Origin: Methylococcus geothermalis
GTDB lineage: Bacteria; Pseudomonadota; Gammaproteobacteria; Methylococcales; Methylococcaceae
Direction: 5' to 3'
Length of the DNA stretch: 64,000 nt
NCBI RefSeq assembly: GCF_012769535.1
Contig: NZ_CP046565.1
Coordinates: 1,006,501 to 1,070,500, forward strand
Below the pieces are notes generated by a model. That model did not search any database, was not told where the DNA came from, and worked only from the letters and a program-made list of their open reading frames with translations. Shown here in pieces: positions 53,131 through 61,749 of the stretch (the stretch's first letter is position 1; the number at the start of each line of letters is the position of its first letter). The position numbers and the translations under genes were made by a program.

Positions 53131-54315
53131 TCAGAAGGCGAGGGCGAGTCCCAGTGAACTGATCAGGGATGGGGAGTTCCGGGTGGTGCCGGCGGCGCTC
53201 TGCGCCCACATGGCGAAGCGGCTGTTGACCGTCCAGATCAAGCCGGCGCCGACCGCGTCCTGCGTCAGGTCGTCGCTAACGGGGGCTTGGGAATGGGGGA
53301 GCCGCGGCAGGGTCGTGGCGTTGTAGTAGCCATGGATGAAGGCGGCGAAATCCTTGTCGAAGAGGTCGCGCTGCAAGGCCCACTGGAAGACGAATTCCCA
53401 TTCGTTCTGGCCCGGCCTCTGCTGGGTGCGGGTCGCGCCCAGGTTGTATTCCAGGTCGATGTCGAACGGCAGCGACTGGTCGAAATTGAAACTGATCGAA
53501 GGCTGGGTGCCGGAGTCGAAAGGCGCGCTGCCCAGCCACTGGGTCTGGATGTAGGCCTCGATCCCCAAAGCCGGGAGGAAATAGTCCGGCTTTTCCAGCC
53601 AGACGTTGATCTTGGTGTCGAAGGCGATGGGCGAAAAGCCCCAGCCGGAATGGCTGCCGCCCTGCCAGGCGACGCCGTTGCCGAACAAACGCAGCTCGAT
53701 GTCGTCGGTCAGGCCGTAGCGCAGCAGGAATTCGGTGTTGTATTGCGCCGGGCTCGAATGCGAGGTGCCGTAATAGGTGAACGGCACGAATTCCACATAG
53801 GCGCGTCCGGAGGGAAGCGTAAACGCGCTGTTGGGGAAGTTGGCCAGGTCCGGGCCGGGGTTGCCGATGTCGGGCCGCGAGCGCCATTTTTCGACGTTTT
53901 CGGGCAACCGGGCGCGGGAACGGTTGTAGCGGCCCTTGAAGAAGGCTTCGGCGACCTCGATTGCACGCTCCGTGCCGTAGGCCCGGAATGGCTGGTAGAA
54001 GTCCTGCGATTCGGGCGGTCGTTCCGGCGGTGCCGCTTCTGCCCGCCGGTTCTCGGTTCGCAGCTCCGCCTGCATGGTTTCCACCCGCTTTCTGGCCAGG
54101 GCCTGGAACTCCCGGTAGGAAGACTCGAAGTCGCCGTCCGGTGTGGAGGACGGTGGCGCGACGGCGGGATGAACGCCAGGGGCGGATGAGGATTCCGCCT
54201 TCTGCGGCGGCGTCGTGGTCGGCTCTGCGGGATCCGAGCTTTTGCCAGCGGACGCGCACCCGTCGAGAACGAGGAGCATCGAAAGGAGCCCGGCGGATCG
54301 TGGGGCGGCTCGCAT
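53131..54315 (-). CDS. Outer membrane beta-barrel lipoprotein (phenol-degradation MetA-like)
   Basis: A 394-aa protein with a lipoprotein signal (LLSMLLVLDGCAS). A long proline- and acidic-rich linker follows (about 25-110), then a barrel region from about 155. Strands such as AYVEFVPFTYYGTSHSSP, EFLLRYGLTDDIELRLFGN, FDTKINVWLEKPDYFLP and QDAVGAGLIWTVNSRFAMW resemble the family annotated as MetA-pathway of phenol degradation (a transport-like outer membrane group). It ends in Phe. A lipid anchor on a barrel protein is uncommon. Function and substrate unknown. Confidence 0.75.
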   Translation of the reverse strand: MRAAPRSAGLLSMLLVLDGCASAGKSSDPAEPTTTPPQKAESSSAPGVHPAVAPPSSTPDGDFESSYREFQALARKRVETMQAELRTENRRAEAAPPERPPESQDFYQPFRAYGTERAIEVAEAFFKGRYNRSRARLPENVEKWRSRPDIGNPGPDLANFPNSAFTLPSGRAYVEFVPFTYYGTSHSSPAQYNTEFLLRYGLTDDIELRLFGNGVAWQGGSHSGWGFSPIAFDTKINVWLEKPDYFLPALGIEAYIQTQWLGSAPFDSGTQPSISFNFDQSLPFDIDLEYNLGATRTQQRPGQNEWEFVFQWALQRDLFDKDFAAFIHGYYNATTLPRLPHSQAPVSDDLTQDAVGAGLIWTVNSRFAMWAQSAAGTTRNSPSLISSLGLALAF

Positions 54316-54343
54316 GGGCGCGTGTTCCCGGCGGAACTTTGGG

Positions 54344-54799
54344 CTATTTGATCAAGGGAATCCGCGCCGCGATTTCCGAGTTGACCGCGGAATGGATCTT
54401 GGCTTCGATCTGATAGTAGCGCGCGGCCTTCTTGGCGGAGATGGCGGCCACGAACTTGGGGAAAAAGGATTTCAGAAGTCGGTAGCGGTCCTCTTCCACA
54501 GCGATGTAGCCCAGCGTGATCTTCTTCGCCAGTTCGTCCGTCATGTCGTCGAAATTGTTGCCGAACTCGCTGTAGTAGTATTCGCGCCGCGCGGTCAGGG
54601 CCGAGAGCTCGTCCCAGTAGCGTTCGTACAGCGGCCAGAAGCGGGCGGCCTCTTCCGGGGAAAGCTGCAGATTGCTCTCGACCAGGCGCTTTCTCGATTG
54701 GGCGTAGTCGTCTCGGGGTGCGTTATCGGCGGTGTCGCTTATCGCCGGCTGCGACAAGCCGAACATCAGTGCGAGAGCCAGAAGGCGGATGCCGTGCAT
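54344..54799 (-). CDS. Small secreted helical protein, unknown
   Basis: A 151-aa protein with a signal peptide (GIRLLALALMFGLSQPAISD) and a helical mature part. SNLQLSPEEAARFWPLYERY and WDELSALTARREYYYSEFGN are visible, then KKITLGYIAVEEDRYRLLK and AISAKKAARYYQIEAKIHS. The LSPEEAARFWPLYERY pattern is like periplasmic proteins of the Spy/LTXXQ type but without the motif itself. AAGGAG lies just before the ATG at 54799. A giant frame of 1122 codons that includes it is a shadow of polA on the other strand. Confidence 0.85.
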   Translation of the reverse strand: MHGIRLLALALMFGLSQPAISDTADNAPRDDYAQSRKRLVESNLQLSPEEAARFWPLYERYWDELSALTARREYYYSEFGNNFDDMTDELAKKITLGYIAVEEDRYRLLKSFFPKFVAAISAKKAARYYQIEAKIHSAVNSEIAARIPLIK

Positions 54800-55000
54800 G
54801 TGTTCTCCTTGGGGGCATCGGAAAAATCGAAAGGAGCGAGCCGAAGTGTAGCATCGCAATAGGTTGAAATGACCTGCTGCCCGGCGTTCCATCCCCGGAA
54901 CCGGGCTGCCGGCATCCGAGCAGGCATGGCGGCACAGGCGTTTCGCCTGTCTGGTCATATCGTATATCTTGTGACTCCCGATTTGTCGCAGGTTTTCCCC

Positions 55001-57715
55001 GTGTCCGATGCCGCTCCTCTGCTCGTCCTCGTCGACGGCTCCTCGTTTCTCTACCGCGCTTTTTTCGCCCTGCCGCCCCTGACCAATTCCCGCGGCGAGC
55101 CGACGGGGGCGGTCTATGGCGTCATCAACATGCTGCGCAAACTGGTGCAGTCCTACGACGGTGCCCATATCGCCGTGGTGTTCGACGCCCCCGGCCGCAA
55201 TTTCCGCGACGAACTGTTCGAGCATTACAAGGCGCACCGGCCGCCCATGCCGGACGATCTGCGGAGCCAGATCGAGCCGCTGCATCAGGCGGTGCGGGCT
55301 TTGGGCTTGCCGATGTTGATCGAGCCGGGCGTGGAGGCGGACGATGTCATCGGCACTCTGGCCAGGCAGGCGGTGGAGCGGGGCTTCCGGGTGCTGATCT
55401 CGACCGGGGACAAGGACATGGCGCAACTGGTGTGCGACCGCGTGACCCTGGAGAACACCATGTTCGACAGCCGGCTCGACGTGGAGGGCGTGATCGCCAA
55501 GTTCGGGGTGCCGCCCGAGCGCATCGTCGACTATCTCGCTCTGGTCGGAGACGCCTCGGACAACATCCCCGGCGTGCCCAAGGTCGGCCCCAAGACCGCG
55601 GCGAAATGGCTGGCCGAGTACGGTTCGCTCGATGCGCTGATCGCCCGTGCCGGCGAAGTCGGCGGCAAGATCGGCGAGAACCTCCGCGCCAGCCTGGAGC
55701 TGATCCCGCTCTCGCGCGAACTGGCGACCATCCGCTGCGATATTCCGCTGCCGCTGGCGCCGGAGTCGCTGAAGCGGCGGCCGCCGGACAAGGCGGCGCT
55801 GCGCGAGCTGTACGCCCGGCTGGAGTTCAAGACCTTGCTGCGGCAACTGGACGCCGAGCCGGACGGTCCGAAGGCGGGTCCCGTTGTCGCCCCGGTACCG
55901 CAGGTCGAGATGCGCTACGACATGGTGACGGAGCAGGCAGCATTGGACCGCTGGCTGGAGAAACTCGAAGCGGCCGAACTGTTCGCCTTCGATACCGAGA
56001 CCAGCAGCCTGGACTACATGCGCGCCGAGATCGTCGGTGTGTCCTTCGCCGTCGAGCCGGGCGAGGCGGCCTATGTGCCGCTGGCGCACGACTACCCCGG
56101 CGTGCCGGTCCAGCTCGACCGGGCCATGGTGCTGGAGCGCCTGCGGCCGCTGCTGGAGGACGAAACCAAACCCAAGCTGGGCCAGCATCTCAAGTACGAC
56201 GCCAACGTGCTGCTCAACCATGGCATCGCGTTGCGCGGCATCCGCCACGACACCATGCTGGAGTCCTATGTGCTGAACAGCACGGCGACCCGCCACGACA
56301 TGGACTCGCTGGCCGAGCGCTACCTGGACCGCAAGACCATCCATTACGAGGATGTCGCCGGCAAGGGCGCGAAGCAGATCCCGTTCGCCCAGGTGGCGGT
56401 CGAGGACGCTTGCCGCTACGCCGCCGAGGACGCCGACATCACGCTGTGCCTGCACCGGGCGCTGTGGCCGCAACTGGAGAGCATACCCGCGCTGCGGGCG
56501 GTGTACGAAACCATCGAGATTCCGCTGGTGCCGGTGCTGTCCCGCATCGAGCGAACCGGCGTGCTGGTGGACGTGTACAAGCTGGCGGAGCAGAGCCGCG
56601 AGCTGGAGCTGCGCATGGCCCAGGTCGAGCTTGAGGCCCAGACCGTGGCCGGCGAGACCTTCAATCTCGCATCGCCCAAGCAGATCCAGACCATCCTGTA
56701 CGACAAGCTGGGGCTGCCAGTCATCAAGAAGACGCCCACCGGCCAGCCCTCCACCGACGAATCGGTGCTGCAGGATCTGGCCGAGACTTTCGAGCTGCCG
56801 CGGCTGATCCTCGAATACCGCTCGCTGTCCAAGCTCAAGTCCACTTACACCGACAAGCTGCCGCAGCAGGTGAATCCCCGTAGCGGCCGGGTCCACACCT
56901 CCTATCACCAGGCGGTGGCGGCGACCGGGCGGCTGTCGTCCTCCGATCCCAATTTGCAGAACATCCCGGTGCGGACCGATGAAGGCCGCCGCATCCGCCA
57001 GGCCTTCATCGCACCGCCCGGCCACAAGCTGCTGGCGGCGGACTACTCGCAGATCGAGCTGCGGATCATGGCGCATCTGTCGGGCGATGCGAACCTGCTC
57101 GCCGCCTTCGCCGAGGATGCCGACGTGCACCGTGCCACCGCCGCCGAGGTGTTCGGCGTGCCGCTGGAAGAGGTGACGCTCAACCAGCGGCGTTCCGCCA
57201 AAGCCATCAACTTCGGGCTGATCTACGGCATGTCCGCCTTCGGTCTGGCCAAGCAGCTCGGCATCCAGCAGAAGCTGGCGCAGGGCTACATCGACCTCTA
57301 CTTCGCCCGCTATCCCGGCGTGCGCGCCTACATGGACAGCACCCGCGAATCGGCCCGCGAGCGCGGCTACGTCGAAACCCTGTTCGGCCGCCGGCTGCAC
57401 GTGCCGGACATCCACTCCCGCAACGCCCAGCGCCGCCAGTACGCCGAGCGCACCGCGATCAACGCGCCCATGCAGGGGACGGCCGCCGACATCATCAAGC
57501 GGGCGATGATCGCGGTGGATGCCTGGCTCGAAGCCAGCCGTGCGCCGCTGCGCATGATCATGCAGGTCCACGACGAACTGGTGTTCGAAGTGGCCGAGGA
57601 TTTCGTGTCCGAAGCCGCCGCAGCCGTCCGCGATCACATGAGCCGCGCCGCCGAACTCGCCGTGCCGCTGGTCGTCGACATCGGCACGGGCGACAACTGG
57701 GATGAAGCCCATTGA
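55001..57715 (+). CDS. polA: DNA polymerase I
   Basis: A 904-aa polymerase with three domains. The 5' nuclease (about 1-300) opens LLVLVDGSSFLYRAFFALPP. The 3'-5' exonuclease has its metal pair in FAFDTETSSLD, so proofreading is probably active. In the polymerase, motif A is ADYSQIELRIMAHLSGD, motif B RRSAKAINFGLIYGMSAFG and motif C MQVHDELVFEV. The GTG at 55001 is chosen because the family starts at that point; an earlier GTG at 54971 or ATGs further upstream remain possible. Confidence 0.96.
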   Translation: MSDAAPLLVLVDGSSFLYRAFFALPPLTNSRGEPTGAVYGVINMLRKLVQSYDGAHIAVVFDAPGRNFRDELFEHYKAHRPPMPDDLRSQIEPLHQAVRALGLPMLIEPGVEADDVIGTLARQAVERGFRVLISTGDKDMAQLVCDRVTLENTMFDSRLDVEGVIAKFGVPPERIVDYLALVGDASDNIPGVPKVGPKTAAKWLAEYGSLDALIARAGEVGGKIGENLRASLELIPLSRELATIRCDIPLPLAPESLKRRPPDKAALRELYARLEFKTLLRQLDAEPDGPKAGPVVAPVPQVEMRYDMVTEQAALDRWLEKLEAAELFAFDTETSSLDYMRAEIVGVSFAVEPGEAAYVPLAHDYPGVPVQLDRAMVLERLRPLLEDETKPKLGQHLKYDANVLLNHGIALRGIRHDTMLESYVLNSTATRHDMDSLAERYLDRKTIHYEDVAGKGAKQIPFAQVAVEDACRYAAEDADITLCLHRALWPQLESIPALRAVYETIEIPLVPVLSRIERTGVLVDVYKLAEQSRELELRMAQVELEAQTVAGETFNLASPKQIQTILYDKLGLPVIKKTPTGQPSTDESVLQDLAETFELPRLILEYRSLSKLKSTYTDKLPQQVNPRSGRVHTSYHQAVAATGRLSSSDPNLQNIPVRTDEGRRIRQAFIAPPGHKLLAADYSQIELRIMAHLSGDANLLAAFAEDADVHRATAAEVFGVPLEEVTLNQRRSAKAINFGLIYGMSAFGLAKQLGIQQKLAQGYIDLYFARYPGVRAYMDSTRESARERGYVETLFGRRLHVPDIHSRNAQRRQYAERTAINAPMQGTAADIIKRAMIAVDAWLEASRAPLRMIMQVHDELVFEVAEDFVSEAAAAVRDHMSRAAELAVPLVVDIGTGDNWDEAH

Positions 57716-58139
57716 TGCGCAAGCGGCGACGGTCTACCAGCTCGACATCGTGCTGACGGCCGACGCCAGGATAGCGGTCGGCCGGCTGGGCGAGTTCCTG
57801 TTTCCGGCCGGCCGCTACGTCTACACCGGCAGCGCCCGCCGCAATCTGGCGGCGCGCATCGATCGCCACCTGACCCGGGACAAGCGATTGCGCTGGCATA
57901 TCGATTACCTGCTGATTGCCGGAGAGGCCGAGGTGGTGGGCGTCCGTTTGTTCGAGGACGGCGAATGCGCGGTGAACCAGGCTACCGAAGGCGTCGTCGT
58001 CGCGCCGGGTTTCGGCGCCAGCGATTGCCGCAGCGGCTGCGGCAGCCATCTCAAGTACTGCGGCAGAAGCGAGTGCTTGGCGGTTTCCGCGAATGGACAT
58101 TTGGATGCCATGTTGTACTTCGGGAGGAGCTTGCCGTGA
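57702..58139 (+). CDS. DUF123 / GIY-YIG-like protein
   Basis: A 145-aa protein of the DUF123 group related to GIY-YIG nucleases. The GIY-YIG equivalent is GRYVYTGSARRNLAARIDRH, followed by LTRDKRLRWHIDYLL. Cysteines (CAVNQ, CRSGCGSHLKYCGRSEC) may bind metal. In some organisms the domain is attached to endonuclease III, which suggests a DNA repair role, and it lies beside polA. The ATG lies 14 bp inside polA's 3' end. Its stop overlaps the next gene as GTGA. Confidence 0.88.
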   Translation: MKPIDAQAATVYQLDIVLTADARIAVGRLGEFLFPAGRYVYTGSARRNLAARIDRHLTRDKRLRWHIDYLLIAGEAEVVGVRLFEDGECAVNQATEGVVVAPGFGASDCRSGCGSHLKYCGRSECLAVSANGHLDAMLYFGRSLP

Positions 58140-58363
58140 AACAAGCCACATTTGCCGGGGTTCGCCATCATGCCAAGCAGTATTTCGACCTCGTCGAGGC
58201 GGGAGAATCGGTTCGGGTTTTGCGTAACGGCAAGCCTATCGCCGACATCGTGCCGGTGATGGCCGAACTTCCGTCGTGGAAACGCCGCAACGTGCAGCCT
58301 CTGGTGCTTGATGGTATCGCCCTCAGCCGCATGATTCTGGAGGAGCGTGACGCCGGGCGGTGA
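58136..58363 (+). CDS. Phd/YefM-type antitoxin
   Basis: A 75-aa antitoxin starting at a GTG with GGGAGGAG before it. The pattern VRHHAKQYFDLVEAGESVRV, LRNGKPIADIVPV is the Phd fold. A C-terminal tail (ALSRMILEERDAGR) would block the partner toxin. Its GTGA overlap with the DUF123 gene links it to the polA transcript. Confidence 0.9.
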   Translation: MKQATFAGVRHHAKQYFDLVEAGESVRVLRNGKPIADIVPVMAELPSWKRRNVQPLVLDGIALSRMILEERDAGR

Positions 58364-58376
58364 GGGGAGCGTTGCG

Positions 58377-58790
58377 ATGCGGGTTTTTTTCGACTCTTCG
58401 GCCTTCGCGAAACGTTATGTTCGCGAGGCGGGCACCGACTCGGTTCTCGCTTGGTGCGATCGCGCAGACGAGATCGGACTTTCCGGGATGGCATTGCCGG
58501 AGATCGTTTCGGCGTTCTGCCGTTTGCGTCGGGAAAATCGGATCACGGAGGAGCAATATCGGCAGATCAAGTCGTTGCTGCTGCTCGATATTCAGGATGT
58601 CGCCGTGTGTGATCTGAATCCGGCTGTATTGGGATGTGCAATTTCCTGTTTGGAGAACAATGTATTGCGAGGTATGGATGCCATTCATATCGGCAGTGCC
58701 GTGGCGCTGAAGGCCGATGTATTCGTCTCCGCTGACGGCCGGCAGCTCGAGGCGGCGGAGCGCGCGGGGCTGCGCGTAGCAGCGGTTTGA
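58377..58790 (+). CDS. vapC: PIN-domain toxin (VapC family)
   Basis: A 137-aa PIN ribonuclease. Metal-binding acids are in order: Asp6 (RVFFDSSAFAKRY), Glu42 (ALPEIVSAF), Asp101 (GMDAIHIGSA) and Asp120 (VSADGRQLE). The start at 58377 is preferred because GAGGGGAG lies before it. It follows its antitoxin by 13 bp, so a phd/vapC-type module is complete. VapC toxins cut tRNA or rRNA. Confidence 0.92.
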   Translation: MRVFFDSSAFAKRYVREAGTDSVLAWCDRADEIGLSGMALPEIVSAFCRLRRENRITEEQYRQIKSLLLLDIQDVAVCDLNPAVLGCAISCLENNVLRGMDAIHIGSAVALKADVFVSADGRQLEAAERAGLRVAAV

Positions 58791-58878
58791 GGGGCCGTCT
58801 CGAGTTCCTCGGGCAATGGCGCCGGTTTTGATGTTGGCCTATCATGTGCCTACGATGTCACCAGGAGGATGCCGCGTC

Positions 58879-59125
58879 ATGGCGATAACCGGCAACCACG
58901 CCAAGAAAGCGACCAACATCACGTGCGCCGACGCAGCCGTTTTCCGGCATCCATCGTTCCGGCCAATCTGATGCCGGTAGCGACGGTCGAGGGCGACGAA
59001 TGCCTTCTGGAAATTCCAAGCTCGCCGCCGTCCCCGTGCGAATCCTGAACGTGCCGGTGACTTCGCTAGCCGCCTGCCGCCTGGACATGACCCAGGCGCG
59101 GGATTTTCTGTTTCAAGGGTTCTGA
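58879..59125 (+). pseudogene. ccdAB toxin-antitoxin relic
   Basis: After AGGAGG a start at 58879 reads MAITGNHAKKATNITCADAA, like the opening of a CcdA antitoxin. The frame then joins what looks like the CcdB toxin: SIVPANLMPVATVEGDECLL, then with one frameshift LAAVPVRILNVPVTSLAACR and RDFLFQGF with a stop. Most of CcdA and the first half of CcdB are gone. This is the third toxin-antitoxin locus in the window. Confidence 0.6.
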
Positions 59126-59151
59126 CCGGAACCCGCCTGGTATTTTCGAGC

Positions 59152-60012
59152 GTGTCCGTATCCCCTCGACTTTCCGTCTCCGATCACAGCCGCGACAGCG
59201 CGGGCCTGCGCCATGTCTATCCGGTCTTGTCCCGGCGCGCGGGCGGCCTGTCGGTCGGCATCAATCTCAACCCGAACCATGCCTGCAACTGGCGCTGCAT
59301 CTACTGCCAAGTGCCGGACCTGCGCCGCGGCGGCGCGCCGGCCGTCGATGTCGCTCTGCTCGCTCAAGAGCTGGAGGGCTTTCTGGCCGATGTGCTCGAG
59401 GGGGATTTTTTCGAGCGTTACGGCGTGCCGGAAGATCAGCGCCACGTCCGCGATATCGCCATTTCCGGCAACGGCGAGCCGACCAGCGTGGCGGAGTTCG
59501 AGCAGGTCATCGAGGCCATCGGAAAAGTGGCAGGGCGATTCGGCCTGCCCGGACGGATCGGGTTCGTGCTGATCACCAACGGCAGCGGCATCGAGCGCTT
59601 GCCCGTTCAACAGGGCCTGAAGCACTGGGCCGCCCTGGGCGGCGAAGTCTGGTTCAAGCTGGACAGCGCCACCGAGGCGGGCATCCGCCGGATCAACAAC
59701 GTGCATCTCCAGCCCCAGACCGTGAGGCGCCGCATCGCGGTTTGCGCCAAGCTTTGCCCGACCTGGCTCCAGACCTGCCTGTTTGCATGGGACGGTGCGC
59801 CGCCTTCCGCCCCCGAACAGGAGGCCTATCTGGCCTTCCTGTCCGGTCTGGTTTGCGGCGGGGTCGCTTTGCGCGGGGTATTGCTGTACGGTCTGGCGCG
59901 GCCTTCCCTGCAGCCGGAGTCGTCCCGGCTGGCACGCCTGCCGGCGGAGGCGCTGGAAGCGTTCGGCGCCGCGATCCGGGAGCGCGGGCTGGCGGTCAGG
60001 ATCACGCCCTGA
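59152..60012 (+). CDS. Radical SAM protein
   Basis: A 286-aa radical SAM enzyme with the cluster motif at Cys45, Cys49 and Cys52 (CNWRCIYC). The SAM-contact ISGNGEPTSVAEF is present, then FVLITNGSGIERLP and GGEVWFKLDSATEAGI. It is similar to the wyosine/anaerobic-activator subgroup but I cannot say which reaction. It uses a GTG start. Cytoplasmic. Confidence 0.88.
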   Translation: MSVSPRLSVSDHSRDSAGLRHVYPVLSRRAGGLSVGINLNPNHACNWRCIYCQVPDLRRGGAPAVDVALLAQELEGFLADVLEGDFFERYGVPEDQRHVRDIAISGNGEPTSVAEFEQVIEAIGKVAGRFGLPGRIGFVLITNGSGIERLPVQQGLKHWAALGGEVWFKLDSATEAGIRRINNVHLQPQTVRRRIAVCAKLCPTWLQTCLFAWDGAPPSAPEQEAYLAFLSGLVCGGVALRGVLLYGLARPSLQPESSRLARLPAEALEAFGAAIRERGLAVRITP

Positions 60013-60061
60013 CGCCGGCTCGATGGCGGAATTCGAACAATCACAACGAGAAGCGAGGCTT

Positions 60062-61363
60062 ATGTTACCGACTCACAGCCATGCGGACCGCAGGGAGCTG
60101 AACGATGAAATTCATGCGCGGGCCTACGAGAACCTGTTCGCTCCGGAACAGGTGTCGCAACTGATCATGCTGGTGACGCCCGAAGACCGCGCCAACGAGT
60201 CTGCGCACATCGCGAAGCTGTGCCGAGCCTGGCGGGTATCCGCGCCGGAGGCGGCTGGGCAGATTTACTTCGACAACGGCGAGGTGCGGGTTCAGATCGA
60301 GCGCCACCAGGAATTCACCCGCTACCGGTTCAGTCGGCGCGTCGACGGCGTCGGGTCGTTCGAAAACTCGTTGTGCAATGCGTTGCCGGTCGACTGGCTC
60401 GGTAAGCTGCCGGGGACTTTGTTGGTCGCAGCCCACGTCGAACTCGTGCCGCAGCAGGAACAAAGCCGGTTCCGCAGCGAAGAAGACTTGAGCCGGGTAT
60501 TCGAAGGCAACCGGGTGATCGGATCGAAGATCGCCGGCGGCGCCGGGCGGGCCTACACCGATTTCCGCATTCATGCGGACGGCTACAGCCGCTTCCTGGT
60601 GGTGGACGAATCGCTTTCTCCGGGCCAGGCGGGCCGGACCGTGCAGCGCCTTCTGGAAATCGAGACTTACCGGATGCTCGCGCTTATGGCGTTCCCCGAG
60701 GCGCGCAAGCTGATTCCGCGGCTGCGCGTAGCCGACCACGAGCTGTTGCGCCTCACGGCCTGCCTGACCACGGATGGCGGCGAGGCCGACGAAGCCATTC
60801 AGGCGGAGCTGTCCGAGCTGGCGGCCAACGTCGAGAACCTGCTGTCGGCGAGTTATTCCCGCTTCGATGCCTCCCGGGCCTACCACGCCATCGTCAACAC
60901 CCGGCTCGAGCAGTTGCGCGAGCAGCGCATTCCCGGCTTTCCGACCTTTACCGAATATCTGACCCGGCGGCTGGCGCCGGCCATGCAGACCTGCGTAGCG
61001 GTGGCGCATGGACTGGAGCAATTGTCACGCCGGATCGCCAATGCCAACCAGTTGCTGACCACCCGCATCGACGTCAAGCTGGCCCAGCAGAACCAGTCCC
61101 TGCTGCAGTCCATGAACCGCCGCGCCAAGCTGCAACTGCGCCTGCAGCAGACCGTGGAAGGGCTGTCGGCGGTCGCCATCACCTACTACGGCGTGTCGCT
61201 GGCCAACGAACTGTTCAAGGGCTTGAAAGCCGCCGGCCTCAATTTCGTGAACGTGGAATTCATGACCGGCCTCAGCGTGCCCTGGGTCGGCTACATGGTC
61301 TACCGCGGCCTGTGCCGCTTCAGGGAAACGATCGAGCAGGACGAACTTTCGGAGCAGAAGTGA
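60062..61363 (+). CDS. DUF3422 family protein, membrane-anchored at C-terminus
   Basis: A 433-aa protein of the DUF3422 family. The opening HADRRELNDEIHARAYENL and the block RFLVVDESLSPGQAGRTVQR are typical. Two hydrophobic segments near the end (VAITYYGVSLANELFKGL and NVEFMTGLSVPWVGYMVYRG) suggest membrane attachment, with a coiled region before them. Function is unknown. I place the start at 60062 because the family usually begins there; an ATG at 60023 would add 13 residues. It follows the radical SAM gene by 49 bp. Confidence 0.85.
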   Translation: MLPTHSHADRRELNDEIHARAYENLFAPEQVSQLIMLVTPEDRANESAHIAKLCRAWRVSAPEAAGQIYFDNGEVRVQIERHQEFTRYRFSRRVDGVGSFENSLCNALPVDWLGKLPGTLLVAAHVELVPQQEQSRFRSEEDLSRVFEGNRVIGSKIAGGAGRAYTDFRIHADGYSRFLVVDESLSPGQAGRTVQRLLEIETYRMLALMAFPEARKLIPRLRVADHELLRLTACLTTDGGEADEAIQAELSELAANVENLLSASYSRFDASRAYHAIVNTRLEQLREQRIPGFPTFTEYLTRRLAPAMQTCVAVAHGLEQLSRRIANANQLLTTRIDVKLAQQNQSLLQSMNRRAKLQLRLQQTVEGLSAVAITYYGVSLANELFKGLKAAGLNFVNVEFMTGLSVPWVGYMVYRGLCRFRETIEQDELSEQK

Positions 61364-61749
61364 GCGCTTGCGGGCTGTTTCACGGCCCCATGGCTTGGTA
61401 AGGAATAAAGAGGAAACGTTTTCGTGGATTCCAGCGATGTCGTGCAGCGCGCGGTCGGTGCGGCGATCGGCGTTCTGGTTTCCGGCTGCGTCGGCAGGGG
61501 GCAGTATGAAATACGGTCCGACCGTTATGTCCGTTATGACTGCGACGGCGGTCGGGGACCTGGGCGATAGGTCGGTTTCGCTGCCCCAAGTCCCCCCACG
61601 TCCGGAACCGGAGATGACTACTCCGACGGTGTCGCCGGCCTGTCGGTCAAGGACGATATCGCCGTGGGGGAGGAAAACGGGACCGTGACTCAAAGCACTT
61701 GCCTTTCCGGGTAAGCGCATCGCTCCAACGGCGTGTTCCGCCGTCGCCA
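61364..61749. other. Intergenic region with decayed lipoprotein gene
   Basis: A GTG at 61423 with AGAGGA before it starts VVQRAVGAAIGVLVSGCVG, a lipoprotein signal. QYEIRSDRYVRYDCDGGRGP follows and then a stop at 61567. Beyond it, in another phase, YSDGVAGLSVKDDIAVGEEN and VTQSTCLSG run to a stop near 61713. Together they may be a frameshifted small lipoprotein, perhaps related to lysozyme-inhibitor (MliC) types from the YxCDGG run. No other feature was recognised here. Confidence 0.4.

Noticed and set aside
54344-57712. A 1122-codon minus-strand frame
   Set aside because: It runs antisense through polA; only its last 151 codons, with a ribosome binding site and signal peptide, form a real gene.
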